Made by a program: the position numbers and the translations under genes
Origin: Chroococcus sp. FPU101
Lineage (GTDB): Bacteria; Cyanobacteriota; Cyanobacteriia; Cyanobacteriales; Microcystaceae
Direction of reading: 5' to 3'
Assembly: GCF_017312365.1 (NCBI RefSeq)
Contig: NZ_BLJI01000004.1
Location: 124,001-188,000, forward strand
DNA length: 64,000 nt
Shown here: one piece after another, positions 28,369 through 37,047 of the stretch
How the letters are laid out: the number at the start of each line of letters is the position of its first letter
How positions within the stretch are numbered: position 1 is the first letter of the stretch
Notes under the pieces: model-generated
Database searches by the model: none
The model's input: the letters and a program-made list of their open reading frames with translations, nothing else
What the model was told of the DNA's origin: nothing

Positions 28369-29232
28369 ATGCGTAAATTTCTGGGACTAGCTACAGTAAG
28401 TCTTTTAGTCATATTGCTACTATCTGGACTATTTTCCCCAACCGTAGCACAGGAAACTGCTAGACAACTATGGTCAGCCCATCATAGCGATCATCCTATT
28501 CCTACACAGATTATTGCACACAATCCAGATGTTCCAGTTACAGGAGAAACCGTCACCTATGGCACAATTAACGGAAAACCACTAACGGGATATCTTGCTA
28601 CACCAACCCAAAAAACAAAAGCATTACCCGCAATTATCGTTATCCATGAATGGTGGGGACTCAATGACAATATCAAAAAAATGACTCAAAATTTAGCAGG
28701 GCAAGGATACACCGCGTTAGCAGTTGATGTCTATGGCGGCAAAGTGGCGAATAATCCAGATATGGCGATGAAATTAGTCACAGATGCCCTTAAATCGCCT
28801 GAAATGATCAAAAATAATCTCCATCAAGCTTACACATATCTAAAACAAGAACAAAAAGCCCCTAAAATTGGCAGTATTGGCTGGTGTTTCGGTGGACGGT
28901 TATCATTAGACACAGCTTTATTATTTCCCAAAGAACTTGATGCAGCGGTGATTTATTATGGGGCAAATATGGAAACTAATCCAGAAAAGCTAAAAACGCT
29001 ACAAATGCCCATTTTAGGAATTTTTGCCCAATTAGATAAAAATCCACCCGTCACGACGGTAAAACAATTTGAAACAACGCTTAAAACATTAGGTAAACCT
29101 GCTGAAATTTACATTTATCCTAATGTGAATCATGCGTTTGCAAATCCTTCAGGAATGAATTATAACGCTGAAGCGGCTGAGGATGCGTGGCACAAAACAA
29201 CCGTATTTTTAGAAAAACATCTAAAAAATTAA
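28369..29232 (+). CDS. Exported dienelactone hydrolase-family protein
   Basis: A 287-residue alpha/beta hydrolase with an N-terminal signal peptide (about 1-27, ending VAQ). The nucleophile is Cys173 in GWCFGG, the DLH-family replacement for Ser. The acid is probably the aspartate in FAQLDKNPPV and the histidine lies in NVNHAFANPSG (about 264). The HEWWGLND block near residue 93 is typical. The natural substrate is unclear; many such proteins are periplasmic esterases. Confidence 0.88.
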   Translation: MRKFLGLATVSLLVILLLSGLFSPTVAQETARQLWSAHHSDHPIPTQIIAHNPDVPVTGETVTYGTINGKPLTGYLATPTQKTKALPAIIVIHEWWGLNDNIKKMTQNLAGQGYTALAVDVYGGKVANNPDMAMKLVTDALKSPEMIKNNLHQAYTYLKQEQKAPKIGSIGWCFGGRLSLDTALLFPKELDAAVIYYGANMETNPEKLKTLQMPILGIFAQLDKNPPVTTVKQFETTLKTLGKPAEIYIYPNVNHAFANPSGMNYNAEAAEDAWHKTTVFLEKHLKN

Positions 29233-29236
29233 AAGT

Positions 29237-29800
29237 CTAAACGCATAAAACATCTTGAACACTTAAAGATAAATTGGGAAAAACGGAAGAAACAATTTTT
29301 TGATCGCCTAGATAAATTGTTTCTTCATATAATCCTTCATCTAAAATTAAAATAGAAATTTGATTTTTTAGCGGATCAATAATCCAATACTCTGGAATTC
29401 CTAAAGCTGCATATTCTGAACGTTTATAGCGATAATCGCGTTTAATTGAATCGGGACTCACTATTTCTACTGCTAAAATAGGATGAGTTTGATCAATAGC
29501 TGATTGATCTAAACATTCTCTAACTTGTTCTGAGTCATGAACTGAGACATCCAATAGACGAGATTTACTCCAACCTGTTCTTACTCCCGCTTCTCTGAGA
29601 CAGATTAAAGGCAAATTCATCCGTTTAATTTCTGCATCAAATGTCCGTTCAAGAAGTTTAGCAATCAATAAATGTCTGTAGGTAGGAGGGTTCATCTGTT
29701 CAAGGCTACCATTAACTAATTCATAGCGATTTTCTGTGCCATCATCATATGTACAGTATTCCTCAAAAGTAAATAGCTGTTTTCGGGTTGTCGTTGTCAT
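29237..29800 (-). CDS. Uma2-family (DUF820) protein
   Basis: A 187-residue intact Uma2 protein. The PD-(D/E)XK-like core shows LLDVSVHD, then AVEIVSPDSIKRDYRYK and EYWIIDPLKNQI, with the usual Asp, Glu and Lys. It begins with the typical EEYCTYDD...YELVNGSLEQM block. Uma2 proteins are numerous in cyanobacteria; their role is undetermined, and a link to mobile or defence functions has been suggested on fold grounds. It is convergent with the hydrolase gene, four bases apart. Confidence 0.85.
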   Translation of the reverse strand: MTTTTRKQLFTFEEYCTYDDGTENRYELVNGSLEQMNPPTYRHLLIAKLLERTFDAEIKRMNLPLICLREAGVRTGWSKSRLLDVSVHDSEQVRECLDQSAIDQTHPILAVEIVSPDSIKRDYRYKRSEYAALGIPEYWIIDPLKNQISILILDEGLYEETIYLGDQKIVSSVFPNLSLSVQDVLCV

Positions 29801-29899
29801 GGCTGAATCGAGAAATCAATACTACAATTATATATTTGATTGAAAAGCGAAGGATAGGAAATGTTAAATCGTTTATTATACTAATTTTAAATTTATTTT

Positions 29900-30379
29900 A
29901 TGGAAAATGTGAATAAATCAAAACTAAATTTATCTGATATTTTACAGAAAAAGCAAAAACAAACAGTTTTTAAACCTTTAAAATGGACAATGATTTTAGG
30001 TTTATTTGCTGGATTGATTTATACTGGTTTTCAATTTGCTTTACCTTGGCATTGGCAATTATTTTTAAGATGGTTAGGACGAGGAGGAGATGTCAATACA
30101 GTTCCGCCATCTTTATATCAAGAATTAAATAATTTGTGTCAAACTGCTGATCGTAGTCATCATGTCAATGGATATCAAGGAAGTGTGCAAATCGCTTATT
30201 CTTTAGGGAAGTTTGAATGTAGACTTTCTCGTGATCAACAATATTGGTTAATTTATGATGTTTATGGTTTTGATTCAACAAAAGAAGCAATGAAAGGTAC
30301 ACCCATTGCTTTTTTGCTAATTAAATTAGCAGGTCAAAATTATACTTATCAAATTAATGCGGTTATTCCTAGAAGATAA
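29900..30379 (+). CDS. Membrane-anchored hypothetical protein
   Basis: A 159-residue protein with one transmembrane helix at about 29-50 (TMILGLFAGLIYTGFQFAL) after a basic N-terminus. About 105 residues follow, with beta-strand character and two cysteines (NLCQTADRS, FECRLSRD) that could pair outside the membrane. I do not recognise a domain. It ends three bases before the convergent lipoate ligase-like gene. Confidence 0.6.
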   Translation: MENVNKSKLNLSDILQKKQKQTVFKPLKWTMILGLFAGLIYTGFQFALPWHWQLFLRWLGRGGDVNTVPPSLYQELNNLCQTADRSHHVNGYQGSVQIAYSLGKFECRLSRDQQYWLIYDVYGFDSTKEAMKGTPIAFLLIKLAGQNYTYQINAVIPRR

Positions 30380-30381
30380 AA

Positions 30382-31122
30382 TTATAAATTCTGATCTAAA
30401 CTTTTAATTTCTTGCCATTCCCTTTCTGATAATGGTTGAGTAATAAACTCTATATTAAAACATTGAGAAGCCGCTTGTAATAAGACATTAGTAATCATTA
30501 AAATTGTTGCTGAATTAATAGTAGTAAAGGATAATTGAAGAGACGGAGATGTATTAAAAACTTGCTTAAATAAATCAGAATCAGGATTTAAGAGGATTGA
30601 ACCATGTTGTAAAATGGCGTTTCCTTGACGAAATTGTGCGCTACCAATCAGTTTATTATTGTATTGATCGACTAAATCTGCATTAGTCGAAGTAGCAAAA
30701 CAATTCGGTTGCTCCAAATAACTACGACTCGCCTGTCCATAGTGTAACTCAACACCGAGCGATCGCCAACCGATAATCAAAAACTCGCAGATTTGCTGAT
30801 AAACTTGGCTCAGAGAACCAGAAAAACCAGAACATACCACCATATAGGTTAAATCACCTTGATGCAGTACTGCACGTCCTCCAGTGGGACGACGCACAAT
30901 ATCAATGGGTTGTCCTTGCCAAATGATTTCATGCCATCGAGTCGGATAACGCCGTTGATGATAGCCAAGAGAAATAGCAACGGGTGACCAAGTATAAAAA
31001 CGGAGTGTTGGCGGATGTAAACCTGAGCTATGTTTTTCTAATAACCATTGGTCAATAGCCATTTGCGTCTGTCCAGATGCTTCTAGTAAAGGAATATACC
31101 GCCAAGTCGTTTTTAAGTTCAA
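30382..31122 (-). CDS. Lipoate-protein ligase A-like protein
   Basis: A 246-residue member of the BPL/LplA/LipB superfamily. Family signatures are MAIDQWLLE (about 22-30), RFYTWSPVAISLGYHQ, the lipoate-binding RRPTGGRAVLHQGDLTY (about 77-93) and the catalytic lysine in NKLIGSAQFRQG. It lacks the C-terminal accessory domain of bacterial LplA and is short, as are lipoyl/octanoyl transferases. It may transfer lipoyl or octanoyl groups to pyruvate dehydrogenase or glycine cleavage H protein. The YbjN gene lies seven bases upstream on the same strand. Confidence 0.82.
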   Translation of the reverse strand: MNLKTTWRYIPLLEASGQTQMAIDQWLLEKHSSGLHPPTLRFYTWSPVAISLGYHQRRYPTRWHEIIWQGQPIDIVRRPTGGRAVLHQGDLTYMVVCSGFSGSLSQVYQQICEFLIIGWRSLGVELHYGQASRSYLEQPNCFATSTNADLVDQYNNKLIGSAQFRQGNAILQHGSILLNPDSDLFKQVFNTSPSLQLSFTTINSATILMITNVLLQAASQCFNIEFITQPLSEREWQEIKSLDQNL

Positions 31123-31128
31123 ATGTAC

Positions 31129-31608
31129 TTAATTTACTCCAAAGGTTTCTTCTAACATCTCATCGTTATCATCAGCAATTGTAGCGACCAAGGTAATAGC
31201 GCGGGAAATTTCTTCAGCCGATAAGTCTGCTACTGTTCGTTGAGAGAGAACCACCACTTGTTCATTCATTATCCCAAAGCGTGATTCATACGTTTGAGTC
31301 CAATTCATCTCTAAAAGCTTACGCATCAGTCCCACTTCATCTTTAGCGGGTAATTTTAAAACCGATGACCAAACCGTGAATAAATCTTCGTCCGTTTCTC
31401 CCGATAGTTGTACAAATACTTCTACAGAACCATAGTCAAATTTCCAAAGATTACCACTCTCTGACTGACTAACCATTGCACTATTGTTTTGTGCCAGACT
31501 TGAAATCACTGTTTCGATAATTTCTTTATGAGTGCTATTATCTGCAACAAAATTATCCGTGATTTCTTCTAATCTTTCAGAGTTCATTACTGGGTTTTCA
31601 GATGTCAT
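31129..31608 (-). CDS. YbjN-domain protein
   Basis: A 159-residue acidic cytoplasmic protein with the YbjN/type III secretion chaperone-like fold: FDYGSVEVFVQLSGETDEDLFTVWS, LLEMNWTQTYESRFGI and SAEEISRAITLVATIADD. The terminal region is acidic. No catalytic residues are known in the family. It is the first gene of a probable two-gene unit with the lipoate ligase-like gene. Confidence 0.8.
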   Translation of the reverse strand: MTSENPVMNSERLEEITDNFVADNSTHKEIIETVISSLAQNNSAMVSQSESGNLWKFDYGSVEVFVQLSGETDEDLFTVWSSVLKLPAKDEVGLMRKLLEMNWTQTYESRFGIMNEQVVVLSQRTVADLSAEEISRAITLVATIADDNDEMLEETFGVN

Positions 31609-31693
31609 AGTTTTTTCAATTAAATTAAGCGTAATATGATTATACTCTTTGCGGTTTTGCTCATGAATTTTAAGTTAACGTTAAGAATTCATT

Positions 31694-32926
31694 TTATTCT
31701 TGAGGATTAACAATTGTACCCATAAATAGTATAGTTTCAGTTTGTCGATCTTGAATTACACAAAGAAACGGACGATTGACAATCATTGTGAAGGGTGCTT
31801 GAGAGGGTAATGCTGATGTTGCACGAATTCCAATCGATGTGACAGCCGCCGCTTCTGTTCCTTTTTCGTTGACTTCAACAAATGTTTTGTGTTTAACTTC
31901 ACTAACTTCCACTGAAGCATTAGTCATCTTGGAAAAATCAGCCTTTTGAAAGATACGATTCATCCCTAATGTTTTCAGAGTTTCATTAAGATTTGTCTCG
32001 TATTCTAATTTAAAACGAGGCATTGCTAATAATCCATTTCTTCTTCTAAACTGACCTGTAAATTGTTTCCATTGTTCGGCATTCAATGGTTCAAGCAAAC
32101 GATTTACATGACTATTTTCTTTCGGTAAAAATAAATAAAAATTGAGTTGTCCCTCACCATAAGGTAATTTAACGGCTTGAAATTGTTCGGTTTCTAAATA
32201 AGCATATTCGCCTTCACGAGACATCATCGAATGTTGTTTCGTTTTTCCATTGGCTAAATAAAAGGTCTGAGGTGTGGTTAATTTTGCATCAAAAGGAGTT
32301 TGCCACATTCCTTTAAAATAAATTGCATTAATCAAAAATAGAACATCTTCGGGTTGAATCGAGTCAATAATTTGAGTAATTTTTCCTTGAGTATGATCGC
32401 TCACCCATTGATTAATCGTTTTCACTGATCCTAGATCAGTAAAATTAAGACGACTAACTTCTGCTTGATAATACTGCTGACTGTTTTTCAAAAAAGTTTC
32501 ATTAAATTTAACTTCTTGCCTTGTCCATAATGAATTAGCGATCGTTAATTGAATTTGTTCTTGATTTTTCTGTAAAGCATTTTGTAAAGCTTGGTTTCCC
32601 TGATTAATTTCATCTAAACTTAAGCCAATAAATCCCAATGCTTGAGACATATCTTGTTGAGTTTGACCACTTGCACCATTGTAGAGCAGAGAAAGGGCTA
32701 AAATCATACTCGCTGGCGAAATAAAAACATTTTCATTTTGACTTTTTTGAACCAGATTAGAAAATAACTTAAAGCTAAACTCAGTATTAGATTGAGTTAA
32801 TTTTTGATTAGTTATAAAAGTAGGTACATTACCTGATGGAGTCATTGGCTTGGCTTGAGTGTGAATCAAAGGAAATAAACTGCTCAAAAACAAAAAAGTT
32901 AAAGATAAAAAAATTGTTCGTTTCAT
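31694..32926 (-). CDS. Exported serpin (serine-protease inhibitor family)
   Basis: A 410-residue serpin with an N-terminal signal peptide (about 1-25). Family landmarks include NVFISPASMILALSLLYNGA, VNEKGTEAAAVT (the hinge before the reactive loop) and NRPFLCVIQDRQTETILFMG near the end. The hinge matches the inhibitory consensus, with small residues at the insertion positions. The loop after it reads SIGIRATSALPSQAP; the P1 residue is uncertain (Arg or Thr candidates). Serpins trap target proteases by loop insertion. It would act outside the cytoplasm, and the target is unknown. Confidence 0.92.
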   Translation of the reverse strand: MKRTIFLSLTFLFLSSLFPLIHTQAKPMTPSGNVPTFITNQKLTQSNTEFSFKLFSNLVQKSQNENVFISPASMILALSLLYNGASGQTQQDMSQALGFIGLSLDEINQGNQALQNALQKNQEQIQLTIANSLWTRQEVKFNETFLKNSQQYYQAEVSRLNFTDLGSVKTINQWVSDHTQGKITQIIDSIQPEDVLFLINAIYFKGMWQTPFDAKLTTPQTFYLANGKTKQHSMMSREGEYAYLETEQFQAVKLPYGEGQLNFYLFLPKENSHVNRLLEPLNAEQWKQFTGQFRRRNGLLAMPRFKLEYETNLNETLKTLGMNRIFQKADFSKMTNASVEVSEVKHKTFVEVNEKGTEAAAVTSIGIRATSALPSQAPFTMIVNRPFLCVIQDRQTETILFMGTIVNPQE

Positions 32927-33314
32927 AATTATTCAATCAATTCTAATGAAAAGCTAGGCTCTATGCAAAAAGTAGAGCTTATTTTTTGCTCAGAAAGCAG
33001 TATCATTCATCGATGCAAGCAATTAAACCAATGACGTTGATCATACTAAGGTATGAAATCTCATTATATCAGTTTAAAAAAATAGTTAATTACTCTCATT
33101 AATAATCGTAAATTAATCTGATAGTGATCAATCTCTAGCAGTAAGTACATATTTACTACAATAGTTAAGTCAAATTGTATGCCTAATGTGATTGAGATTG
33201 AAATAATCTAGCTGATGGATGAGTGCAAAAACTAGCTAGGTTTGATAAGGTAAAAAAAGAAAAAACAAATAGCAGGATTTTAAGATCTTTAGGCTTCGAT
33301 CATAACTAAAAAAA
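32927..33314. other. Divergent spacer between the serpin and lipid kinase genes
   Basis: These 388 bases contain no visible gene. There is a small hairpin (GCTCTA/TAGAGC, 32958-32978) just upstream of the serpin gene and a partial palindrome AGTAA-N8-TTACT at 33140-33157. The sequence is otherwise AT-rich and must carry both promoters, which I could not place. Confidence 0.5.
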
Positions 33315-34328
33315 ATGAATGCACTATTGATTGTCAACCCCGTTTCTGGAACCCCTTTAAATCCCGATTGGCTGACTGACCTGCTAGAGGTTTTTAAGCA
33401 ACATAACCTTGAGGTTGAGGTCGAGTTAACTACGCCAGAGGAAGATGGGCAAAATCTAGCGGCTATGGCTGCAAGTTCGGGAATCCCCCTAGTGATTGTT
33501 GCTGGAGGAGATGGCACGATAGAAGCCGTTGTACGCGGACTGGCTCATACTCAGACCGTTTTAGGTATCATTCCTTTTGGGACTCGTAATAATCTAGCTG
33601 CTAGTCTTAATATTCCAACCGATTTAATTCAAGCAGTAAGAGTGTTAATAGAAGGCGAAAGCTGCCCAATTGATTTAGGAAAAGTCAACGGACACTATTT
33701 TTTAGAGGTCGTTGGTGTTGGTTTAGAAGCATCTTTATTTCCATGTGGTGAAGGAGTTAAAGAGGGGGTCAAAAAGAATCATTTTGCTGCAATTAAAAGT
33801 ATTTTCAGTGGACTTAAGACCTTTTTCGAGTTTAGACATCACCGTTTAGTCTTACGATTTGATGGCAAACGCAAACGGCATCCACGTACTTTACAAGTGA
33901 ATATTTGTAATAGTCCGCGCTATGGGGTGGAATTTGCCTTAGCTCCCGATGCGAAAATGAATGATGGTAAATTGGATGTAATTTATCTCGACTATCCTTC
34001 AAAATGGGATCATTTGCTTCATTTTGTGAGTGCGATGCGCGGTCAAACTTTTGACCATGAACGACTCAGAAATTATCAAGTATCCAAAATTGAGGTTAAT
34101 GGTTATCCACCGCTAGAAGTTCATGCTGATGGTACTTGTATGGGGCAAACTCCCATTACTGTAGAAGTTGTCCCCAATGCTCTTAAAATTCTGGTTCCAA
34201 CAACTAAACTAATGGAAGAATTTACCGTAGAGAATAGCAATAGTGATCCAAAAAATTCTTATCAATTAACGGGGTTAAGTCGCTCCAATTTGGGCCAAAC
34301 CGTAAATACAGGCGACCAACCAGATTAA
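33315..34328 (+). CDS. YegS/DAGK-family lipid kinase
   Basis: A 337-residue diacylglycerol kinase-catalytic-domain protein. It has IVNPVSG near the N-terminus, the nucleotide-binding signature GGDGTIEAV (about 69-77) and PFGTRNNLAASL. The C-terminal beta-domain includes NGKLDVIYLD... and EVHADGTCMGQTP. It probably phosphorylates diacylglycerol or a related lipid using ATP. Its last 54 bases overlap the 3' end of the convergent PAP2 phosphatase gene. Confidence 0.85.
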   Translation: MNALLIVNPVSGTPLNPDWLTDLLEVFKQHNLEVEVELTTPEEDGQNLAAMAASSGIPLVIVAGGDGTIEAVVRGLAHTQTVLGIIPFGTRNNLAASLNIPTDLIQAVRVLIEGESCPIDLGKVNGHYFLEVVGVGLEASLFPCGEGVKEGVKKNHFAAIKSIFSGLKTFFEFRHHRLVLRFDGKRKRHPRTLQVNICNSPRYGVEFALAPDAKMNDGKLDVIYLDYPSKWDHLLHFVSAMRGQTFDHERLRNYQVSKIEVNGYPPLEVHADGTCMGQTPITVEVVPNALKILVPTTKLMEEFTVENSNSDPKNSYQLTGLSRSNLGQTVNTGDQPD

Positions 34329-34952
34329 ACCCGCCATCCAACCGCTTAAAACATCGGTTGGCCAATGTACACCCAAATAAACGCGGCTAAATCCGATGAT
34401 GGTCGATAATGTAACTGCGATCGCCACTGTAATCGCTAAAGGGATACTGAAAAAATGAGTGGCATAAAAAGCTAAAAGCCCATAAAAAGAAATGGCACTC
34501 ATTGAATGACCACTAGGATAACTATAATCCATTGGACGGTTAGGCGATGCCCAAAGATCAGGACGTTGACGGCGGAAAAAAGATTTAAAAATACCATTGA
34601 GTAGCCAAGAACCACCCAAATCAATCGCTAAAATTAAAGCGGCGGCTGCCTGTTGATGGGCAATTAATAAACCACTACTTAAAATCAATAAAGGTATAGT
34701 CACTTGTCCTTGGGCTAAAAAAGTAATCGCTTCCATCCAAGTATTGACTACAGAATTGCCACGCGCTTTAAGGGTTAACAAGATCGCTTTTTCAGTGGGT
34801 AATAACCATTGCCAAAGGAGGTAGCGGGCGAGAAAAACATTACTTGCTAATACGATCGATCCTGCCACCAATCCACCGATAAAATAGGGGATAAAGCTGA
34901 ACAAAGACTGACTTAACCAGTAGAAGCGAATGTAAACCTCATCCATTGCCAC
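34275..34952 (-). CDS. PAP2-family membrane phosphatase
   Basis: A 225-residue integral membrane phosphatase. The three PAP2 motifs are present: KSFFRRQRP (about 112-120), YPSGHSMS (about 138-145) and SRVYLGVHWPTDVL (about 183-196), with the catalytic histidines. Five to six hydrophobic helices are visible. Candidate substrates are phosphatidic acid or undecaprenyl pyrophosphate. The 3' end overlaps the lipid kinase gene by 54 bases. Confidence 0.88.
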   Translation of the reverse strand: MAMDEVYIRFYWLSQSLFSFIPYFIGGLVAGSIVLASNVFLARYLLWQWLLPTEKAILLTLKARGNSVVNTWMEAITFLAQGQVTIPLLILSSGLLIAHQQAAAALILAIDLGGSWLLNGIFKSFFRRQRPDLWASPNRPMDYSYPSGHSMSAISFYGLLAFYATHFFSIPLAITVAIAVTLSTIIGFSRVYLGVHWPTDVLSGWMAGLIWLVACIYGLAQIGAT

Positions 34953-35039
34953 TTTTAAATCTCCTGCTTATGACATCATTTATCAGGGTATCTGAGTCGC
35001 GCACTCTCTGTAAATCGAACTATAGAACGATTTAGTAAT

Positions 35040-35921
35040 TTATTGGCTAATATCCGCAAGTGTTCCCACATTTTTTAAGTCAATATCTGGACAAGTCCGT
35101 TTAACTAAACCCGTCAAGACTTTTCCTGGGCCAACTTCAATTACTTGGGTAATTTCTTCATTCGGTAATTGCAGCATAATTTCACGCCAGCGAACCGAAC
35201 CCGTCATCTGTTGAATGAGTCGTGTTTTCAGGGTTTGCGCGTTGGTGGTTGGTGTGGGGTCAACATTCGATAAAACGGGGACTTTAGCATCATTAAACGA
35301 TACAGAATCTAAAATCTGCTGAAACTGTTCGGCTGCGTCTTGCATTAAAGGTGAATGAAACGCCCCCGAAACTTTCAACGCGACAACCCGTTTAGCGGTA
35401 ATTTGAGGAAGAACGGTATCGACTGCTTCAGGGGTTCCAGAAATGACTACTTGTTCACTACTGTTGTCGTTGGCTATCACTAGATCTGGTGTATTAATGA
35501 TCAGGCTTTCTAGCTTTTCGCGATCAAACTTCATGACGGCAGCCATTTTGCCCCCTGCGGCTTGATCCATCAATTCGGCGCGTTTTTTAACTAATTTTAA
35601 ACCTGTTTCAAAATCAAAGACTCTAGCGGCATAAAGAGCAGAATACTCACCTAAACTATGTCCTGCTACTAAATCGGGTAAATGACCCTTTTCGACTAGA
35701 ATATCGGTCAAAATGCTTTCAATTACAAAGAGACAAGGTTGGGTATACAAAGTTTGGGATAATTGTTCTTCATCCCCTTGACATTTTTCTAAAACTGACC
35801 ATCCTAAGATTTTTTCGGCTTGTTCAAAAAGTGCAGTTGCGGTTTTAGTTTCTTTTAAATCGACTCCCATTCCGACCGCTTGTGAACCCTGCCCAGGATA
35901 AATCCACGCTATTTTACTCAT
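35040..35921 (-). CDS. fabD: Malonyl-CoA:ACP transacylase
   Basis: FabD loads malonate onto acyl carrier protein for fatty acid synthesis. The ATG at 35921 (MSKIAWIYPGQGSQ) is preferred over a TTG seven codons upstream because it gives the family N-terminus. The catalytic serine is in GHSLGEYSAL (Ser89) and the histidine in SGAFHSPLM. The 293-residue length is typical. It is the last gene of plsX-fabH-fabD. Confidence 0.95.
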   Translation of the reverse strand: MSKIAWIYPGQGSQAVGMGVDLKETKTATALFEQAEKILGWSVLEKCQGDEEQLSQTLYTQPCLFVIESILTDILVEKGHLPDLVAGHSLGEYSALYAARVFDFETGLKLVKKRAELMDQAAGGKMAAVMKFDREKLESLIINTPDLVIANDNSSEQVVISGTPEAVDTVLPQITAKRVVALKVSGAFHSPLMQDAAEQFQQILDSVSFNDAKVPVLSNVDPTPTTNAQTLKTRLIQQMTGSVRWREIMLQLPNEEITQVIEVGPGKVLTGLVKRTCPDIDLKNVGTLADISQ

Positions 35922-36002
35922 TTGATTAAAGTTGACTATCAATTAAAAGCATAGAATCCTAGTAAAGAGTTTTACCGTCACCTTTGTCAACAACAAATGA
36001 GC

Positions 36003-36995
36003 TTATTTTCCCCATTGAATAATCGCAGATCCCCAAGATAAACCCGCACCAAAGCCTGATGTCGCAATAATATCACCGTCTTTTACTTTTCTTTGACGGA
36101 TTGCTTCATCTAGTGCAATGGGAATCGAAGCGGCTGAAGTATTACCGTACTCAGCAACATTACTAATGACTTTTTCACTTGTTATTTTTAAACGATCGGC
36201 TACTGCATCGATAATCCGTTGATTGGCTTGATGTAGTAATAACCAATCGAGATCAGCAGCACTCAAACCCGCATGATATAAAGCTTTTTCGATGACTTCG
36301 GGAACTTTTGCCACGGCAAAACGATAAACTTCCCGTCCATTCATGGTAATAAATTGATAATTTCCTTGCGTAATTTCTGCTTTTGTGTTAAGCGATTTTT
36401 CTAAACCTTGATAGCCGAGATTTAGCGAACTATTCTGGCTGCCATCGCTACACATTTCAAAGCCTAATAAGCGATCGCCTGTTTCAGTTGCCTGACAAAC
36501 GATAGCCCCCGCACCATCGCCAAACAGAATACAAGTTCCGCGATCGTTCCAGTCCACCCAACGTGATAGTATATCTGCACCTATGACTAACACATTGCGA
36601 TAACTACCAGTACGGATATACTGAGCCGCCGTCACCAAAGCAAAAACAAAGCCAGAACAAGCGGCTGTCAGATCAAAAGCAACCGCCCTAGAAGCCCCGA
36701 TCAAGCTTTGTACTTGGCAAGCACTTCCAAAAAGGTCATCAGGGCTAGAGGTGGCAAGAAGGATTAAATCGAGGTCATTGGGTGCCAGTCCCGACATCTC
36801 TAGAGCTTTTGAAGCAGCTTGCGCCGACAGTTGACTAAGAGAAACAGAGGAAGACGCTAAATGTCGCTTACCAATGCCTGTACGCGCTTTAATCCATTCG
36901 TCAGAGGTATCAACCATCAGAGCGAGATCATTATTACTTAGAAATTGATCTGGTGTGGCTGAGCCACTTCCTGTTATCGTCATCCCAAATCTCAA
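36003..36995 (-). CDS. fabH: 3-oxoacyl-ACP synthase III
   Basis: FabH condenses acetyl-CoA with malonyl-ACP to start fatty acid chains. In the 330-residue protein the catalytic cysteine is Cys113 (TAACSGFVFAL), the histidine lies in LLLHQANQRI (about 255), and the asparagine is in EYGNTSAASIP. It sits between plsX and fabD on the minus strand, about 50-80 bases from each. Confidence 0.96.
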   Translation of the reverse strand: MRFGMTITGSGSATPDQFLSNNDLALMVDTSDEWIKARTGIGKRHLASSSVSLSQLSAQAASKALEMSGLAPNDLDLILLATSSPDDLFGSACQVQSLIGASRAVAFDLTAACSGFVFALVTAAQYIRTGSYRNVLVIGADILSRWVDWNDRGTCILFGDGAGAIVCQATETGDRLLGFEMCSDGSQNSSLNLGYQGLEKSLNTKAEITQGNYQFITMNGREVYRFAVAKVPEVIEKALYHAGLSAADLDWLLLHQANQRIIDAVADRLKITSEKVISNVAEYGNTSAASIPIALDEAIRQRKVKDGDIIATSGFGAGLSWGSAIIQWGK

Positions 36996-37047
36996 CGCTT
37001 TCCTCCCTTAATCAATCTTCATTATCAGTTTGGCTTGAAAAAAGAAA

